A stretch of 64,000 nucleotides of DNA from Toxorhynchites rutilus septentrionalis (lineage: Eukaryota > Arthropoda > Insecta > Diptera > Culicidae), in NCBI RefSeq assembly GCF_029784135.1, contig NC_073746.1, positions 288,096,589 to 288,160,588 of the forward strand, given 5' to 3'. Under the pieces are notes generated by a model. That model worked only from the letters and a program-made list of their open reading frames with translations, had not been told where the DNA came from and did not search any database. The translations under genes and the position numbers were made by a program. This document shows, in pieces, positions 24,131 through 35,621 of the stretch (position 1 is its first letter; every line of letters begins with the position of its first letter).

Positions 24131-24430
24131 TCACAGCTTTTGCGATTGCGTGACTTAGTACAATTGGAACGCGTATCAAAAATGAACACTGGCAAAGAGA
24201 AAATACGCCATGCTTTACAGTATTACTTCGAGAAAGGCGAAAGCGCATACCAGGTGACTGAAGACGAGGATAGCGTTGATGGTTCTGACACTATGACAGC
24301 CAATCTTTATTTTCAGCAAAAATCGAGCACGCTAATCGGCTAATTTTTAAAATAAGTCAAAGAAATAAAGGAAATCGTCAAATGCGACCGCCTAACAACT
24401 TGGAATATTGAATATTGAGAACACTAAGGT
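24131..24430 (+). pseudogene. Mariner transposase N-terminal fragment
   Basis: From ATG 24182 the frame reads NTGKEKIRHALQYYFEKGES, which matches the start of the mariner proteins at 42551 and 46711 (QNKEKIRHILQYYYDKGKN). The similarity ends within about 25 codons (YQVTEDED...), and the rest of the transposase is missing. Confidence 0.7.
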
Positions 24431-26584
24431 TAAAAATTTGTTTTTTCAAATACGTCAAAATTTTACGAACTGAACATTTTATCTAATTACGCCTGACATG
24501 TCTGACTGCGACTAATTTGTTCCATTCTGTAAATACCCTAAGAGTTATTAATAGCAGCACATATGGGCGTAATTCAGGGATAATTTGGATCGAGATTGTG
24601 TTAATTCGAGTAGAAAAGATTTGCGCTTGACCCACTTCATATCGGTTGGTTATCTAAAATATTTTCTTATTTTATTTGAAATAAAAAGTATTTGAAGTAA
24701 AATAAAATGATTAATTGTATCTCACTAGAGGTGTTTATTTTCTTTCTCCATCAATCTTACCTTTAGTGCCCAAAGTAGCACGATATCCATCACAGTTATT
24801 TTATCCTTTTTCTTCATTCTAATCTAGAAATCTCGCCTGGTACTCGTTGCTCGAGTACCAATTTCCGGCGAGACGATTTCACCCTCACGTTCGACCGTAT
24901 GCTCTCTGCTTCGCCCAGCAACACACGGAAAGCAGTGTGAAATTTCTATCGTATGGTTATCCTTAACGACTCACTTGACAACACCTCTCATGCAAACACT
25001 TTCCATGTCACGGCGCACTCCCTAGATCCTCAATCTCCTGTAAACACTCATCTATCATCCAGATTTTTCCCCTGGCACGACATTGCAAATGAGCACACCA
25101 TAATTACACGGGAAAAAAAACCTTCTTCCTTTTTTAACCATATTATTCAGGCTTCAATCAACAGCTTTCCACTGCAACGGCTCACTTTTCACAGACAAAC
25201 AAACCTGGTGGAGAGACAAGAGCATGTACACGTTTCACATCTCTTTCAGTTGAACCCTGGTGACCCTCTCCAACGATACAGGTTAACCTGAAGCCCACTC
25301 AATCCCCAATGCAAACTTATCTCGTCTCACTATACACACATACTTCGGCGACGAGAAAGGAAATGCCATTCAGCCACAACCTGGGATCATTCACCACTCA
25401 AACAAAACAGCCGCAGTTATCACAAAAGAGCCTACCAGTTGATAACAAGAACGAAAACGAATGCCACGCGAAGATCCCCGGGGATACGGCGACGCCCAAC
25501 GGCACTTCCAATGCCTAATCCAGGAGCACTGAAACTGAGCCAAACATGTCGCGAGGCGGTAAGCTACGACCGATGACCTACAGACCGACGAGAGACGACC
25601 GATATGCATCGTCGTACATAGATCTTTTTCCCCGTTCACTGCGGGACAATATCCAGTCAACAAACCAGCACTTTCCCCCCACCCATTTGAGCACCAACTA
25701 CCGGTGGTAAATTCGCTGAACCGGTCCGCAGAAGCGCACTGTTGGCAGCATTCGAAATCCTCACAACGCAAAACGACGACCAAATAAAGGCTGCTCCTCG
25801 TTCAGACTTTCAATGGAGATTGAAGTTCAATTTCTCAACAATGCTCGACACACGCGAGGAGCGGCACCGGGACCTAACCGGAGACCGAAGTGCCCGCACT
25901 CTCTATTGGAGCTCTCCTTCCTCTGCCCTGTGCCAGGCAGCTAAGACTCTGTGTGTGCGATAATGATTTCTCGTTGCTTTTACTGCTCGGTGTCTTAACG
26001 TGATCTTTTTCCTCCTCTTTGTGTGTTTCATGATGATGAAGAGCCAACCAGAAACAGCGGAAAAAGCAAAAAAATTATACATATATGGAAGAGAGAAAGA
26101 GCACGCAAAGATAAACAACAGTAAGTTGCCGGAGGGAGGGATTCACCTAGCAGGGTGATAATGATGTGCGTTCCATGGGAATCTGCGCAGCAGGAGGGAA
26201 ACAAGATCGCAATTCCATAAATGCACATTAGGAATGAGCGTCAGAAAAAAAAGGGTGAAAATCCTATTGTATAACCCTTTACCGAATTGTTATCAATACC
26301 GACGTAAGAGGCGTCTGACCGATAGGGTCATATAGGCCACAGACGATGTCTCCTGTGACTATCACTTGTTTAATGGCAAACGGCCTGGCTAAGCAGCATC
26401 ACTTCTAGTCCTCCGAAAAGATAGAAAAATGGAGCGATCATAAAATGATGAATTCCATAAAATGAGCAATTCCAAATGAAATCATCCTAAAAATGCAGAT
26501 TTCAAAAACATGTATTTTTGATTCAAATGACGATTACGAAAGAGTTGCGTTGAAAAATAAAGACATGTGGGTTTTAACCCAAAA
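24431..26584 (-). other. Transposon-poor island with possible promoter or 5' UTR character
   Basis: The block from about 24800 to 26250 has no match to any repeat in the window and is visibly richer in G, C and CpG than its surroundings, especially 25400-25950. Overlapping open frames (24953-25291 plus, 25309-25518 plus, 25391-25783 minus, 25742-25963 plus) show no domain. On the minus strand a TTTCAGTGCT initiator-like motif lies near 25520-25535. A regulatory region or a non-coding first exon of the host gene is possible but not shown. Confidence 0.25.
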
Positions 26585-26965
26585 GTTTTTCAACGTAACT
26601 CCTGAACATATATTTTTACCATTATGATATATTTGAAAAAGTTGTTGAAAATTATAAGCAAATTCATAAAATTTCATGAACATAGCGGTATAACACGACA
26701 AACATATTAAAAGAGCCTATTTACTCTAAAAAAAAATTAATTAGAAATATTTTTTTTAATATCTCGAGAATGCCTGAATCTAGAAGCAGATTGATAAAGA
26801 GCTTTTTTCTTTTTAAATCACTTCAGGATTCATAATTTGTGGCTTGAAATGATTGTTAATATACAAAAATTCGAGGTTTCGAAAATTGATAAAAACTCGA
26901 TGTTCCACAAATTTGGTCAAAAATAGTTTACCATCTTGGACTCATTTTTTCTACATGACTTCTAT
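26585..26965 (+). repeat. Single arm of the 12-kb fold-back family
   Basis: This stretch matches the right arm of the palindrome at 12520-12900 in the same orientation: CGTAACTCCTRAACATAT, TATAACACGACAAACATAT, AATATCTCGAGAATG, ATTCATAATTTGTGG and a final TTCTACATGACTTCTA. The other arm is absent. Confidence 0.75.
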
Positions 26966-27005
26966 TTTATATGAAAACATTTTTTAAAAAATCAAAAAAT
27001 ATATA

Positions 27006-27431
27006 CAGGTCGGACTCGATTATATACAGACTCGATTATATGTGATTCGATTATATATAGTTTCAAATAAAAAAATTTTTTACTTGTTTCAAGAAAAAAT
27101 GTAACCTTTGAACGATAAGGATGAATTTAAGTGGCTATTATTTGTACAGTGGGGGTAAAAATCGTGATTTCTGAAGATTTTACTTAAATTTCCACCAGGA
27201 ATTGTTTATATCGATATTGCAGCGAAATTAAGCAATATAGAAGTTGGGTGTCAAAGAACAAATTATAGAGTGGTTTGAGAGCATTGATTTGATTGATAGA
27301 AACAATCAAGTTCAATATGAATTTTAGGGATAAAATTGATAATCACACATTGAAAATTGTTAAAAAATTTTTTTTTTACTTATTATATACAGGATTCGAT
27401 TATACAGTGAAAAGAAATCGGAAACTGTATA
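27006..27431 (+). mobile_element. CAGGTCGGACTCG family element, truncated copy
   Basis: It starts with CAGGTCGGACTCGATTATAT after a TA at 27004-27005 and lacks the mariner and ITmD37E insertions of the 40559 copy. It crosses the ITmD37E site as TTCGATTATACAGTGAAAAG, so it is an empty-site reference. At 27430-27431 its ...GAAACTGTA is interrupted by a CACCCATACC element, and the right terminus is lost. Confidence 0.85.
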
Positions 27432-27812
27432 CACCCATACCTCGCTTTACGGCCTGGATTCGTTCCACAAAATTTGGCCGCAAAGCGAAAAGCCGTATAA
27501 GGAATCAATTATTCTAATACAAATTCATACAAGTTCAATCGGATCGGTTCCAAATTTTATTAATATGTAACATGGTTTATCATTCAAAATTAATTTTTTA
27601 TTTCTTTTAAATCAAAAATACATACATAACAAGTACACATATTTGTACAAAAAATAATAACAGACTCCGAAAACCAATAATAATCCATAAATAATAATTA
27701 AACAACTTCATGCTACATGTTACATGTTAAAAACCGATATAGTGGTTCTGTATATCGACATCGAAAAAAGTTTTTTTTGCCGTTATAGCGAATCATTTTG
27801 GGCCGTTTTAAC
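27432..27812 (+). mobile_element. CACCCATACC family element, copy 2, right end truncated
   Basis: The left end CACCCATACCTCGCTTTACG follows TA at 27430-27431. The first 290 bp match 11042-11330 and the last 90 bp match 13495-13570 (CGACATCGAAAA, GCCGTTATAGCGAATCATTTT in parts), with the nested mariner and palindrome absent. The terminal repeat on the right is missing; the sequence switches to the 11731-type repeat. Confidence 0.8.
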
Positions 27813-28040
27813 ATCAATACTCCATAACTCTTTCTGAGACACTATTTCGGTACGACTCATAGTTTTTGAGATAAAAATTATCAATGATTTCACTTAATAA
27901 AATTGATACGCCCTTTTCAAAAGTTACACATGAGTCAGAAAATTTCCAATTGCTGTGGAAAACTCATATCTCTCCAACCCAAACGGAATACAAAAATTCA
28001 TTCGGATCAAAAATATTCATGTTTTGTCTTTTGTCGTTTT
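27813..28040 (+). repeat. Repeat, inverted mate at 11731-11940
   Basis: This is an inverted relative of 11731-11940 (see there). It follows directly on the truncated CACCCATACC element. Confidence 0.65.
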
Positions 28041-28439
28041 CTCTCATACTCTTGCAATAGTAATGCTTGATATTATCCTGCACTGGATCCTTTCCATAAA
28101 ATCGTAGTATCAAGCAAAAAAATCATAACCCGTGTGATAAAAAATAGCGGTCAAATCGACGTCGAAAAACAGCCATTGACAAACTAATTCCACTCCATTG
28201 TGTGCACGCTGGTAATTGACGAGTTTGAAATGAAGAAGTTTAGTTCAAAGATATATTTCTCATGCCTTCTTTAAAAGCTTAGAATCTCTGTTGTTTTAAT
28301 AGTTGTGGATCTGTTTACTAAGTGAACGATCGGGGCCTCAACTCCAGGACCCCCATTTGATTGATTCTCTAATTGTTCTTTTTCAAGGCTAGAGGCGAAT
28401 GAATTTTAAGTTTAAAGTCTCTATAATAGAACAAATCAA

Positions 28440-28880
28440 TCAATCAATTAAAAGCGGCAAGTTGATCTGATACTTGAGAACGTACCAAGAGCATTGATGT
28501 CATGTAACGAGTTACCACCTCCTTCTCTTCCCCATTCCAATATCTGACATTCAGAACCATCTGCCGTCTATTTGCAGTCTTATTCAAAGACTCGTTGAAA
28601 CCAACAAATTATTTATCGTTGAAAATTATTATTCAGAGTTTCATCGACCTCAGATCTCAGATCTACCATACGGGGCAATGCCAAACATCATCATGAAGTA
28701 CATTTTATCACGCTTCATTCTTCTCAATACAACCATGTTTTTATCAGAATTGCGGAGTGATTCATGACAGATAATTATTTCCAGACACCTCACAATCTCA
28801 GTTTTGATAATACGGTTTGAATTTATCGATAATATTCGAACAAGGAAAAAGCAAGGAAATTGGTTGAATTTGAACTGCAA
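28440..28880 (-). pseudogene. hAT-like transposase fragment
   Basis: Two stretches on the minus strand belong together. 28880-28650 reads HESLRNSDKNMVVLRRM and FMMMFGIAPYGRSEI. 28560-28450 reads VLNVRYWNGEEKEVVTRYMT, equivalent to LNLNVRFWDEEEKELVNRYM at 53 kb. The pattern (a HESLR/SDK block, a GIAPY block, then an RFWD...RYMTS block) resembles a widespread insect transposase-like family that I tentatively place with hAT. Several frameshifts separate the parts. Confidence 0.5.
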
Positions 28881-29264
28881 GTACTGATTGCAGTCAGTTG
28901 CAATACAACCTGGAGGTGCCTGGGAAGAATGTCAGACAACTTTATAATTTTATCGTATCTCTCTTTCTGCTTACGCAAACGTATCTACCAAACACCAGCA
29001 AAAACAGCGCAAATGTAAAAGCCGACTACTTTTGTACCGTTTCCCCTAACTTCACCTACAAGCAAAAGCAAACAACATACCGAAAAACCTCCAGAGAATG
29101 AACTTAGCCAATTTTTTTTATATTATTTTTATAATTAATGCAATAATCAAAATTCTAATCGGCGAAATTGCATTTTTCTCTGATTGGTGACGGAATTCCC
29201 TAATTTTCAAAGCATTTCCAGGTAGTAAGCACCCTGTAGGGATATGGTGGATTATTTCTTTTAG
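28440..29264 (-). mobile_element. hAT-like element relic, right end at about 29264
   Basis: The segment shares its coding relic and its end with the element at 52131-53304. Both have AATAATCAAAATTCTAAT, ATTCCCT-type subterminal repeats and a final GGTAGT(C/A)A..(A/C)CCCTG. The opposite end was not located; 28040-28440 shows no clear terminus. The copy is more decayed than the one at 52 kb. Confidence 0.6.
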
Positions 29265-29591
29265 AAATTTTCAAATGGTGTTTCTTTTAGAAATATATAA
29301 ATGTTGTTTTTGGGAGTTTTGGGTTGTGCTCAAGACACGACCGCACCGGCACCGGTTCTCACTGGCAATAATTTCCATGTTCTACATTGACAATGCGGTC
29401 GTGTATTGAACTTTGAATGTTTCGTACCGCGATCAATATTTAGAGGTCTCGGAAATAGTTTACTAGGGTTGAAACTTTAACAATATCAATATCCAGACGA
29501 TGTAGCGATTACATCCACAAAAGCATTGTGCTTACGAATACATTTTTGAACACTTGATATTGGAAAAAAGTTGATTTGAAAAAACAGGAAG
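29265..29591. other. Spacer, nothing recognised
   Basis: No coding or repeat feature is recognised here. Confidence 0.35.
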
Positions 29592-29756
29592 TGGGTTATA
29601 TCTATGGTATAACCGCAAGGGTGACGTAGGACTATCGTTGATTTAGAGACCATTTGTTTGAAGTTGAATCTAAATTCATTCTGAATGAATGAATATTTGG
29701 GGGACTTCGAAAACGAGAGCGTTACGTTGGAGGCACAAGGTTTTATGCATCCAATA

Positions 29757-31012
29757 TTGGATACGGAAATATCCTACTGATGGGGAAGAATAATCTTCAG
29801 AAGCTATCCTGTTAATTGCGATTAATTGAAAATCACAAAACCAAATATATTTGGTCACAGTGTTACATGGATAGAAAACATTCAAATAAACTCTTTCACA
29901 TGAATGTAATTTTAAATTCCCAGAGGAACTGGCAGATTATTTTCAGTAACGATTAAATATTTCCACATTTTCCTCGATACTGGAAGCCCACCAGTGGTTA
30001 ATGCTAACTCGATAACCATCTGTTAATAGCACTTGATTGAGACATATTTGGTCACAGTGTTACATGGATAGAAAACATTCAAATAAACTCTTTCACATGA
30101 ATGTATTTTTAAATTCCCAGAGGAACTGGCAGATTATTTTCCGGATCTTTCTCGATGCTGAATGGCATCCAAACGGAAAGAATTCCGTGCGTGTATGTGT
30201 GTATGTAGCGGCTACTTCGATGGTCACCTTCTCTTCTCCTGAAGGATCGGCTTCTCTGTGCTCCCTCACTGTTTCAAACAAACTGATTGCGTTTCAGGGC
30301 AGATCTCGATCCTTCGCCGTCGAGCACCCTCAGCAACGATGTTGTCTTGTCGATGTCCTCACGAAAAATGAATGCATCTCACCACCAGAATATCGCTTAA
30401 GTATGCTTTTTGTGTGTGATTGAATCGAGAGAAGGCGTGGTTTACGATGGCAATTTGGAAGGCAAACTAGAGGGGAATGAACTCTTTGAGCTCGGAACTT
30501 TCGGCGACTGAGCAATAATCGATTGCGGGCGCATACAATATTGGATACGGAAATATCCTACTGATGGGGAAGAATAATCTTCAGAAGCTATCCTGTTAAT
30601 TGCGATTGCTTGAAAAATCACAAAACCAAATGTATTTGGTCACAGTGTTACATGGATAGAAAACATTCAAATAAACTCTTTCACATGAATGTAATTTTAA
30701 ATTCCCAGAGGAACTGGCAGATTATTTTCAGTAACGATTAGATATTTCCACATTTTCCTCGATACTGGAAGCCCACCAGTGGTTAATGCTAACTCGATAA
30801 CCATCTGGTTATAGCACTTGATTGAAACATATTTGGTCACAGTGTTACATGGATAGAAAACATTCAAATAAACTCTTTCACATGAATGTATTTTTAAATT
30901 CCCAGAGGAACTGGAAGATTATTTTCCAGATCTTTCTCGATGTTGAATGGCATCCAAACGGAAAGAATTCCGCGCGTGTATGTGTGTGTGTGTGTGTGTA
31001 GCGGCTGCTTCG
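29757..31012 (+). repeat. Direct duplication of about 470 bp at 784-bp spacing, with an inner duplication
   Basis: 29757-30228 and 30541-31012 match almost base for base at a constant offset of 784 bp. Within each unit a block of about 95 bp beginning TTGGTCACAGTGTTACATGG is itself duplicated 197 bp apart (29851, 30048; 30636, 30833). Each unit ends in a TGTGTATGTGTG run near AATTCCG.GCGTG. The 300 bp between the units (30229-30540) are unique. Confidence 0.85.
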
Positions 31013-31186
31013 AGATCTTCCCGGGGAACCGTTTGTAGCATCACTCTCCTCCTGATGGATTCCCTTCTGGCCTAAGGTGCACAAACAGGCTCTTGGTGAC
31101 ACCGTTCATCCGCGCTTTCATGATAAATGAAGAGCTTCACCACAATAGCGACAACATGCACCAATCGCTGTTCAATTTGAACTGAG

Positions 31187-31380
31187 TGGATTTCCGAGCG
31201 GCGCTCGCTTATATACCGATTGGTGATTTCAATAGCCTGTTTTGAAAGCAATTTTAAGACTATTGAAACAAGTTTTAGGATCAGAAAGTAACAAGTATAG
31301 AACGCGTAGACATTTTATTTGTCGAATGAAGTGTTTATCATACCATTTCGTTCAGTTGTTTAGGAGCTATTAACGCTCAA
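31187..31380 (+). repeat. Dispersed repeat, mate at 1939-2130
   Basis: The second copy of the TATATACCGATTGGTG-containing repeat; see 1939-2130. Here it lies inside the composite region, about 70 bp before the AGTCCTACGTCA end. Confidence 0.7.
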
Positions 31381-31466
31381 AATCTCGGTCTCCGGCGTAA
31401 CGCTTTCGTTTTCGAAAATTTGATTTTACACCCCGGTATAGAAATGAAAGACGTAGTCCTACGTCA

Positions 31467-33342
31467 AAAAAATATTGCAATACTTCTTGATTGTGACAGC
31501 AGAATCACGAAGTTTAAAATGCCCTGTGCAAAACGCAAAAGGAGAAAAACTGATCCATAAAACAACTAATAATGAATCACTTCCATACATAAAACAGAGA
31601 AAATACAGCTATGACGAGCAGAAAAAAAGCAGCTCCAAAGCTATAGTTACTGGCTACTCTCCATGGTCGTCATCTGCACTCTCTCCCCAGCGGAGAAAGA
31701 AGATGATCCATTGATTACGACGCTAAGCTCGGGCTATTGACCAAACGGACCCTGTTTTCGGTTTTACGATACAGCAGCAGCAACAGCATAGATGACGATG
31801 ATGATGATTGCAGTAATTTATAGAAATGATGATAATATATATTGAACGACCCTCCTACTCTCTCCGCATATTTATGATGCATAAACCATCGAGAGTGAGA
31901 GAAAAAAAGAGGGGAATTCTCTCGATCGCGCACATCGCATCGCACTTATCTCTCTGTCCTTGGGGACCATTACGCGGAGACGATTCGAAGAAATCTGCCT
32001 CACTATCGGTCAACTGCTCGAATGTGAAACGGCGGGTTCAGGGAGAGCAGATCAACAAGAAATGGCCGAGGCGCGATAGTGTGTGCCGAGATCATGGCCA
32101 TCGATTTAGCTTCCAGGGCGCTTTCTTCTTCCGCAATTATCGCAGGAGAATCGATGACGACGGTTGGGTTGCATTTGTCGACCGCAAGAGAGAGAAAAGA
32201 TAGAGCGTAGCACATATCTGGATGCGGATATCAGAAACGAGTTTCATATTGAGAAAAAGAGTTGGGTAAATACACGGAATTATTCCGCCGATTACAAACT
32301 GGTAGAACGGTTAATTTTCAAGTTCTGTGAACGAATCACCCTGATAGTTTCTTCAATTATTGTAGGAGGCATCTAGAGACAACACTGGTCGATCGACCAT
32401 GTTAGTGCGTGAAGTTACATATTACTAACGAGGGAACATCATGCACTCAGATAAATCAGTCCAAACGTACATCCTCATGGGTGTTAGGGTGAGATGCTTT
32501 AGATGCTGTAGCCACGGTTTTGTTTTCGCCGCTTAACCTCCTCGAGGCAAGATGGAAAGTAGTAGTTCACAACCTCTTTCCGAATCAGCCCCCTTCATTC
32601 AGTAGAAATCACCAGCTGGAAGGAGACTATTAACGACGTGTGACGAAATTAACTGTTCGTTAAAGTTAGAGTTCGTTAGAGAAAACATAATTTTCAAAAC
32701 ATACGAAATTGATAATGATGATGATAATCAAGAAACGCATTAACATTGTCTGCATGCAAAGTTGCCGGAAAGCCAATAGACAATTTTGACTCAACTGTTT
32801 CTTATGAGCAGCCCATTTATCGTTCCGAAAAACAAAAGATTGGAGCTAATTGCGATAACGATCAATGTTAAGCTCTTCACGTTGACACTTTTTGGGCCTT
32901 CAGGAGAAGCATTGTTTCCGCCGGAAGTCAGTCATTTAATCATTGTTTTTCATGATATTTTGTATTGTTGGCGGAAAAATCTATTATATTAAGCTTCAAG
33001 ACTTTATTTAGGATTGTTAAAATGATCTCATATAAATCAAATATGTACTGTTTTGTTTGATAACTTGTTGGTTTTTTGAAGGTAATCCCCTTATACCTCT
33101 CTTTTATGCAAAGCTCCCTTTAAAAATGAGACTGTCGATTTTTACAAGCTTCTTTAGAGTCGATTTTTTTACCAACAAAATAATTCGTCAGGACTAGACT
33201 AACGTTTGCGTTTAAAAAAATGGACAAAAATTGCCGATTTTTCATGGGTTTACATTCACACGCACTGACGAAACTACCCATACAGCATCAATCATAGCAA
33301 TCCATGAGTCAGCAGAAAAAAATGACAGCTCTATCAGTCGAA
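31467..33342. other. Transposon-poor island
   Basis: No repeat family of the window is found in 31500-33100. A 125-codon plus frame at 31826-32203 and its minus-strand counterpart (32003-32215) have no recognisable domain, signal peptide or splice context. 31850-32200 is comparatively GC-rich with CTCTCTC/GAGAGA tracts, which might be regulatory. Confidence 0.35.
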
Positions 33343-33350
33343 CTCTAACC

Positions 33351-34040
33351 TAGTGATCCCCGATTTTCGAAATTAATCGTTCATCAGCTAATGGAATAGT
33401 TTTCAGCAGTTTGTTATAATAAGTTAGACTTATATTTCTCATTTGTTAGAAAGCCATATGAGGGGATTAGCATGAAAAGGGTGTAAGTGATTTGATCGAT
33501 TTCTCTACATCGACTCTCTCTTTTGGTCATAACTTAGCTGCAAATACATTCCTAGCTGTATTTGACAATGTGGACGATAGATCAGAACCTCATCTATCGG
33601 ATTATAGAGCAAACTTAAATTGGAACGTTTTTGCAGTTGAGTTATTGACTGAACAAAAAGTTGATGAAGAGAAATCGATCAAGTCACTTACACCCCTTGC
33701 ATTCTAAGCCCCTCATATGGAATCAAAAGTGTTCATTCCACCTGAAAATCAATTATTATCTTTTACGCTCCCCTAAAGTCGTAAACGAAGCTTAATTCGA
33801 GTTGACGCCATTGAGCATCGTTTACGAACTTAGGGGAGCATCAAAGATAATGATTGATTTTCAGGATAAAACAGCAGCGACCGCGCGTTTTTTTTTCTCT
33901 CTTGGTTTTGGATCGATTAATCGACGTAAATTATTCGTTCGCTTCGATTATTTGTTGTGCAGTGTTCGTTCGATTAATAATCGATTTCTGTAGGAAGTAT
34001 TCGATTAATCGATTAATCGAACGATTATTGGGGATCACTA
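33351..34040. mobile_element. hAT-type MITE, TAGTGATCCCC family, copy 1
   Basis: The ends are TAGTGATCCCCGATTTTCG (33351) and the inverse ...CGATTATTGGGGATCACTA (34040). A perfect 8-bp target-site duplication CTCTAACC lies at 33343-33350 and 34041-34048, which is the hAT signature. CGATTAATCGATTAATCG-type subterminal motifs lie near the right end. No transposase is encoded. It lies just upstream of the DD37-type relic and may have inserted into that element's 5' region. Confidence 0.92.
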
Positions 34041-34049
34041 CTCTAACCG

Positions 34050-35099
34050 TGAGGGGGAAAACTATGAAGCTACTATGCTCAGAAGTGTGCGAGTTCAAAG
34101 AACGGTACCCCGCCGCGTCGAAAACGGACATCGTGTGGCAATTTGTGGACGCCGGATACGCCCGTTCTAGCATCTACAACATCTTGGCACTATAGGACAA
34201 CAATCAGAGCATCGAAAGAAAGCTTGGTCCCGGACGACCGACAACACTGAGCGACAAGAAGCTCCAAAGGATGCTGAGAGGAAGATCGAGGGAAAAGTGG
34301 CTACATCGCTGCGGGCGCTTGGCCGGGTGGTCGGTGCAACTGGCCAAACAGTGAAAAAGTACCTGGCGAACATGAACATACATGTCAGGAAGCGGAAGTC
34401 CCGTCCACTGGTCTCGGAGCTGCAGGCAATGACGCAGCGACAGCGGCTGAATAAGATGATCAAGTCGATTTTCCCGATGAATCGCGACATGGCGGTTGTG
34501 ATGGACGACGAGACCTATCTCACCCTGGATGGCAACGACTGGAAGGGCACTTCGTATTTTACTTCCCCCACGAAGGAAGTGAGCTCCGAAATGAATTTTA
34601 TTTCACACACCAAGTTCCCTAAGAAGGTGCTGCTGTGGCTGACAATCAGCGAGAAGGGGATGTCAAAGCCGCTCTTCTTTAGCTCCGGGAGGCCGTGAAC
34701 GGGGAAATTTATAGTACGAAGTGCCTGCCGGAAGTTGAGTTGTTCATCAAGAAATACCATAAGGGCGAAGAAGCGGTGTTCTGGCCGGATCTGGCGTAGA
34801 CCCACTACTCGAAGCGATCGTTAAAGGAGATGGAACGGCTGAATATCGATGTGGTACCCAGGGCGACGAACCCGCCTAACGTCCCCCAACTGCGTCCCAT
34901 CAAGAATTTCTGGGCAAACCTGGAACATAAGATCTACTCCAACAATTTTGTCGCAAAAACTGAGAAGGAATTGATAAATAAAACGAAGAAAAAATTTCAA
35001 AACATGCATACACGCATGTTTTCATCCACCATGGCGAATTTTCCGGTTAACTGTCGGAAAGCCGCTCGCAAGGGCGTAGAATTTTTTTTTCGCAATTAG
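34050..35099 (+). pseudogene. DD37-type (ITm superfamily) transposase relic, second family
   Basis: The reading frame has an N-terminal helix-turn-helix region (FKERYPAASKTDIVWQFVDA), the first catalytic Asp in VVMDDETYLTLDGNDW, the second in FWPDLA, and the third region as PPNVPQLRPIKNFWANL. The second and third positions are separated by 37 residues, as in the ITmD37E copy at 43480, but the third residue is Lys instead of Glu. Lesions are a TAG near 34193, a frameshift near 34285-34295, another near 34690 and a TAG directly after FWPDLA (34797-34799). It shares spacing but little sequence with the 43480 copy, so it represents a separate, older family. Confidence 0.85.
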
Positions 35100-35454
35100 G
35101 CTAATATAATCATCTCCCATGGGAAATTCATCAAACTCAATTATCTCTCTTAGTTTTTTGTTATCACCATCCGAAAAAAGTCAATTTTTTTAATGCCAAT
35201 GTTAGTTGAAAAAAATTGTGTTAGTCCACAAAATCTTTGAAAAAACAGAAACAGAAATCGATTTGTCATTCCTTCCAGATATTTTTGTCCACTACATCTA
35301 CACACACCAAGATAAAAATTTGTTCGTAAAATATTCCAAAACTTGAGACTTTAAGCTCCAAAATTGTGTACATCCAATCTTTGTGCGTTCGTTCTATGTA
35401 CAAAAATAATGTATTTTATTTGTAATGTAAAAAATCGGCAATTATTTTTCTGGC
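35100..35454. other. Spacer between the DD37 relic and a CAGGTCGG fragment
   Basis: Probably includes the 3' untranslated end of the DD37 relic. Terminal repeats could not be identified. Confidence 0.35.
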
Positions 35455-35621
35455 AACTAAATAGAATCTTCAAAAATAACGATTTTCACTCTCCTGTGCC
35501 TAAATTACCCAATTGATGTTACCCTTAACGTTGAAATGTTCAATTTCCCCTTGAAATATTATTCATATGTAAAATATTAAAAATATTTAAATCGAGTCTG
35601 TATATACTCGGGCACGACCTG
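35455..35621 (-). mobile_element. CAGGTCGGACTCG family, terminal fragment
   Basis: On the minus strand the fragment begins CAGGTCGTGCCCGAGTATAT at 35621, next to TA, and continues with CAGACTCGATT. Internal sequence (CTTCA.AAAT.ACGATTTTCAC, then CCTTAACGTTGAAA in parts) matches the inverted 27060-27180 region. The remainder of the element is missing. Confidence 0.7.

Larger units (their letters stand above)
29592..31466 (+). repeat. Composite repeat region bounded by inverted TGACGTAGGACT
   Basis: The left end holds GGTTATATCTATGGTATAAC and then TGACGTAGGACT (about 29620). The right end holds AGTCCTACGTCA (about 31454). The left block and the block at 31187-31380 occur in the same order at 988-1030 and 1939-2130, so both loci may be copies of one element. 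Inside lies a large direct duplication (next entry). No transposase was recognised. Confidence 0.4.

Noticed and set aside
25391..25783. 130-codon minus-strand frame as a protein
   Set aside because: Several frames on both strands are open across this GC-richer block, which is typical of non-coding GC-rich DNA; no motif recognised.
31826..32203. 125-codon open frame as a gene
   Set aside because: Arg/Ser-rich composition follows GAGA tracts, the opposite strand is equally open, and no domain is visible.
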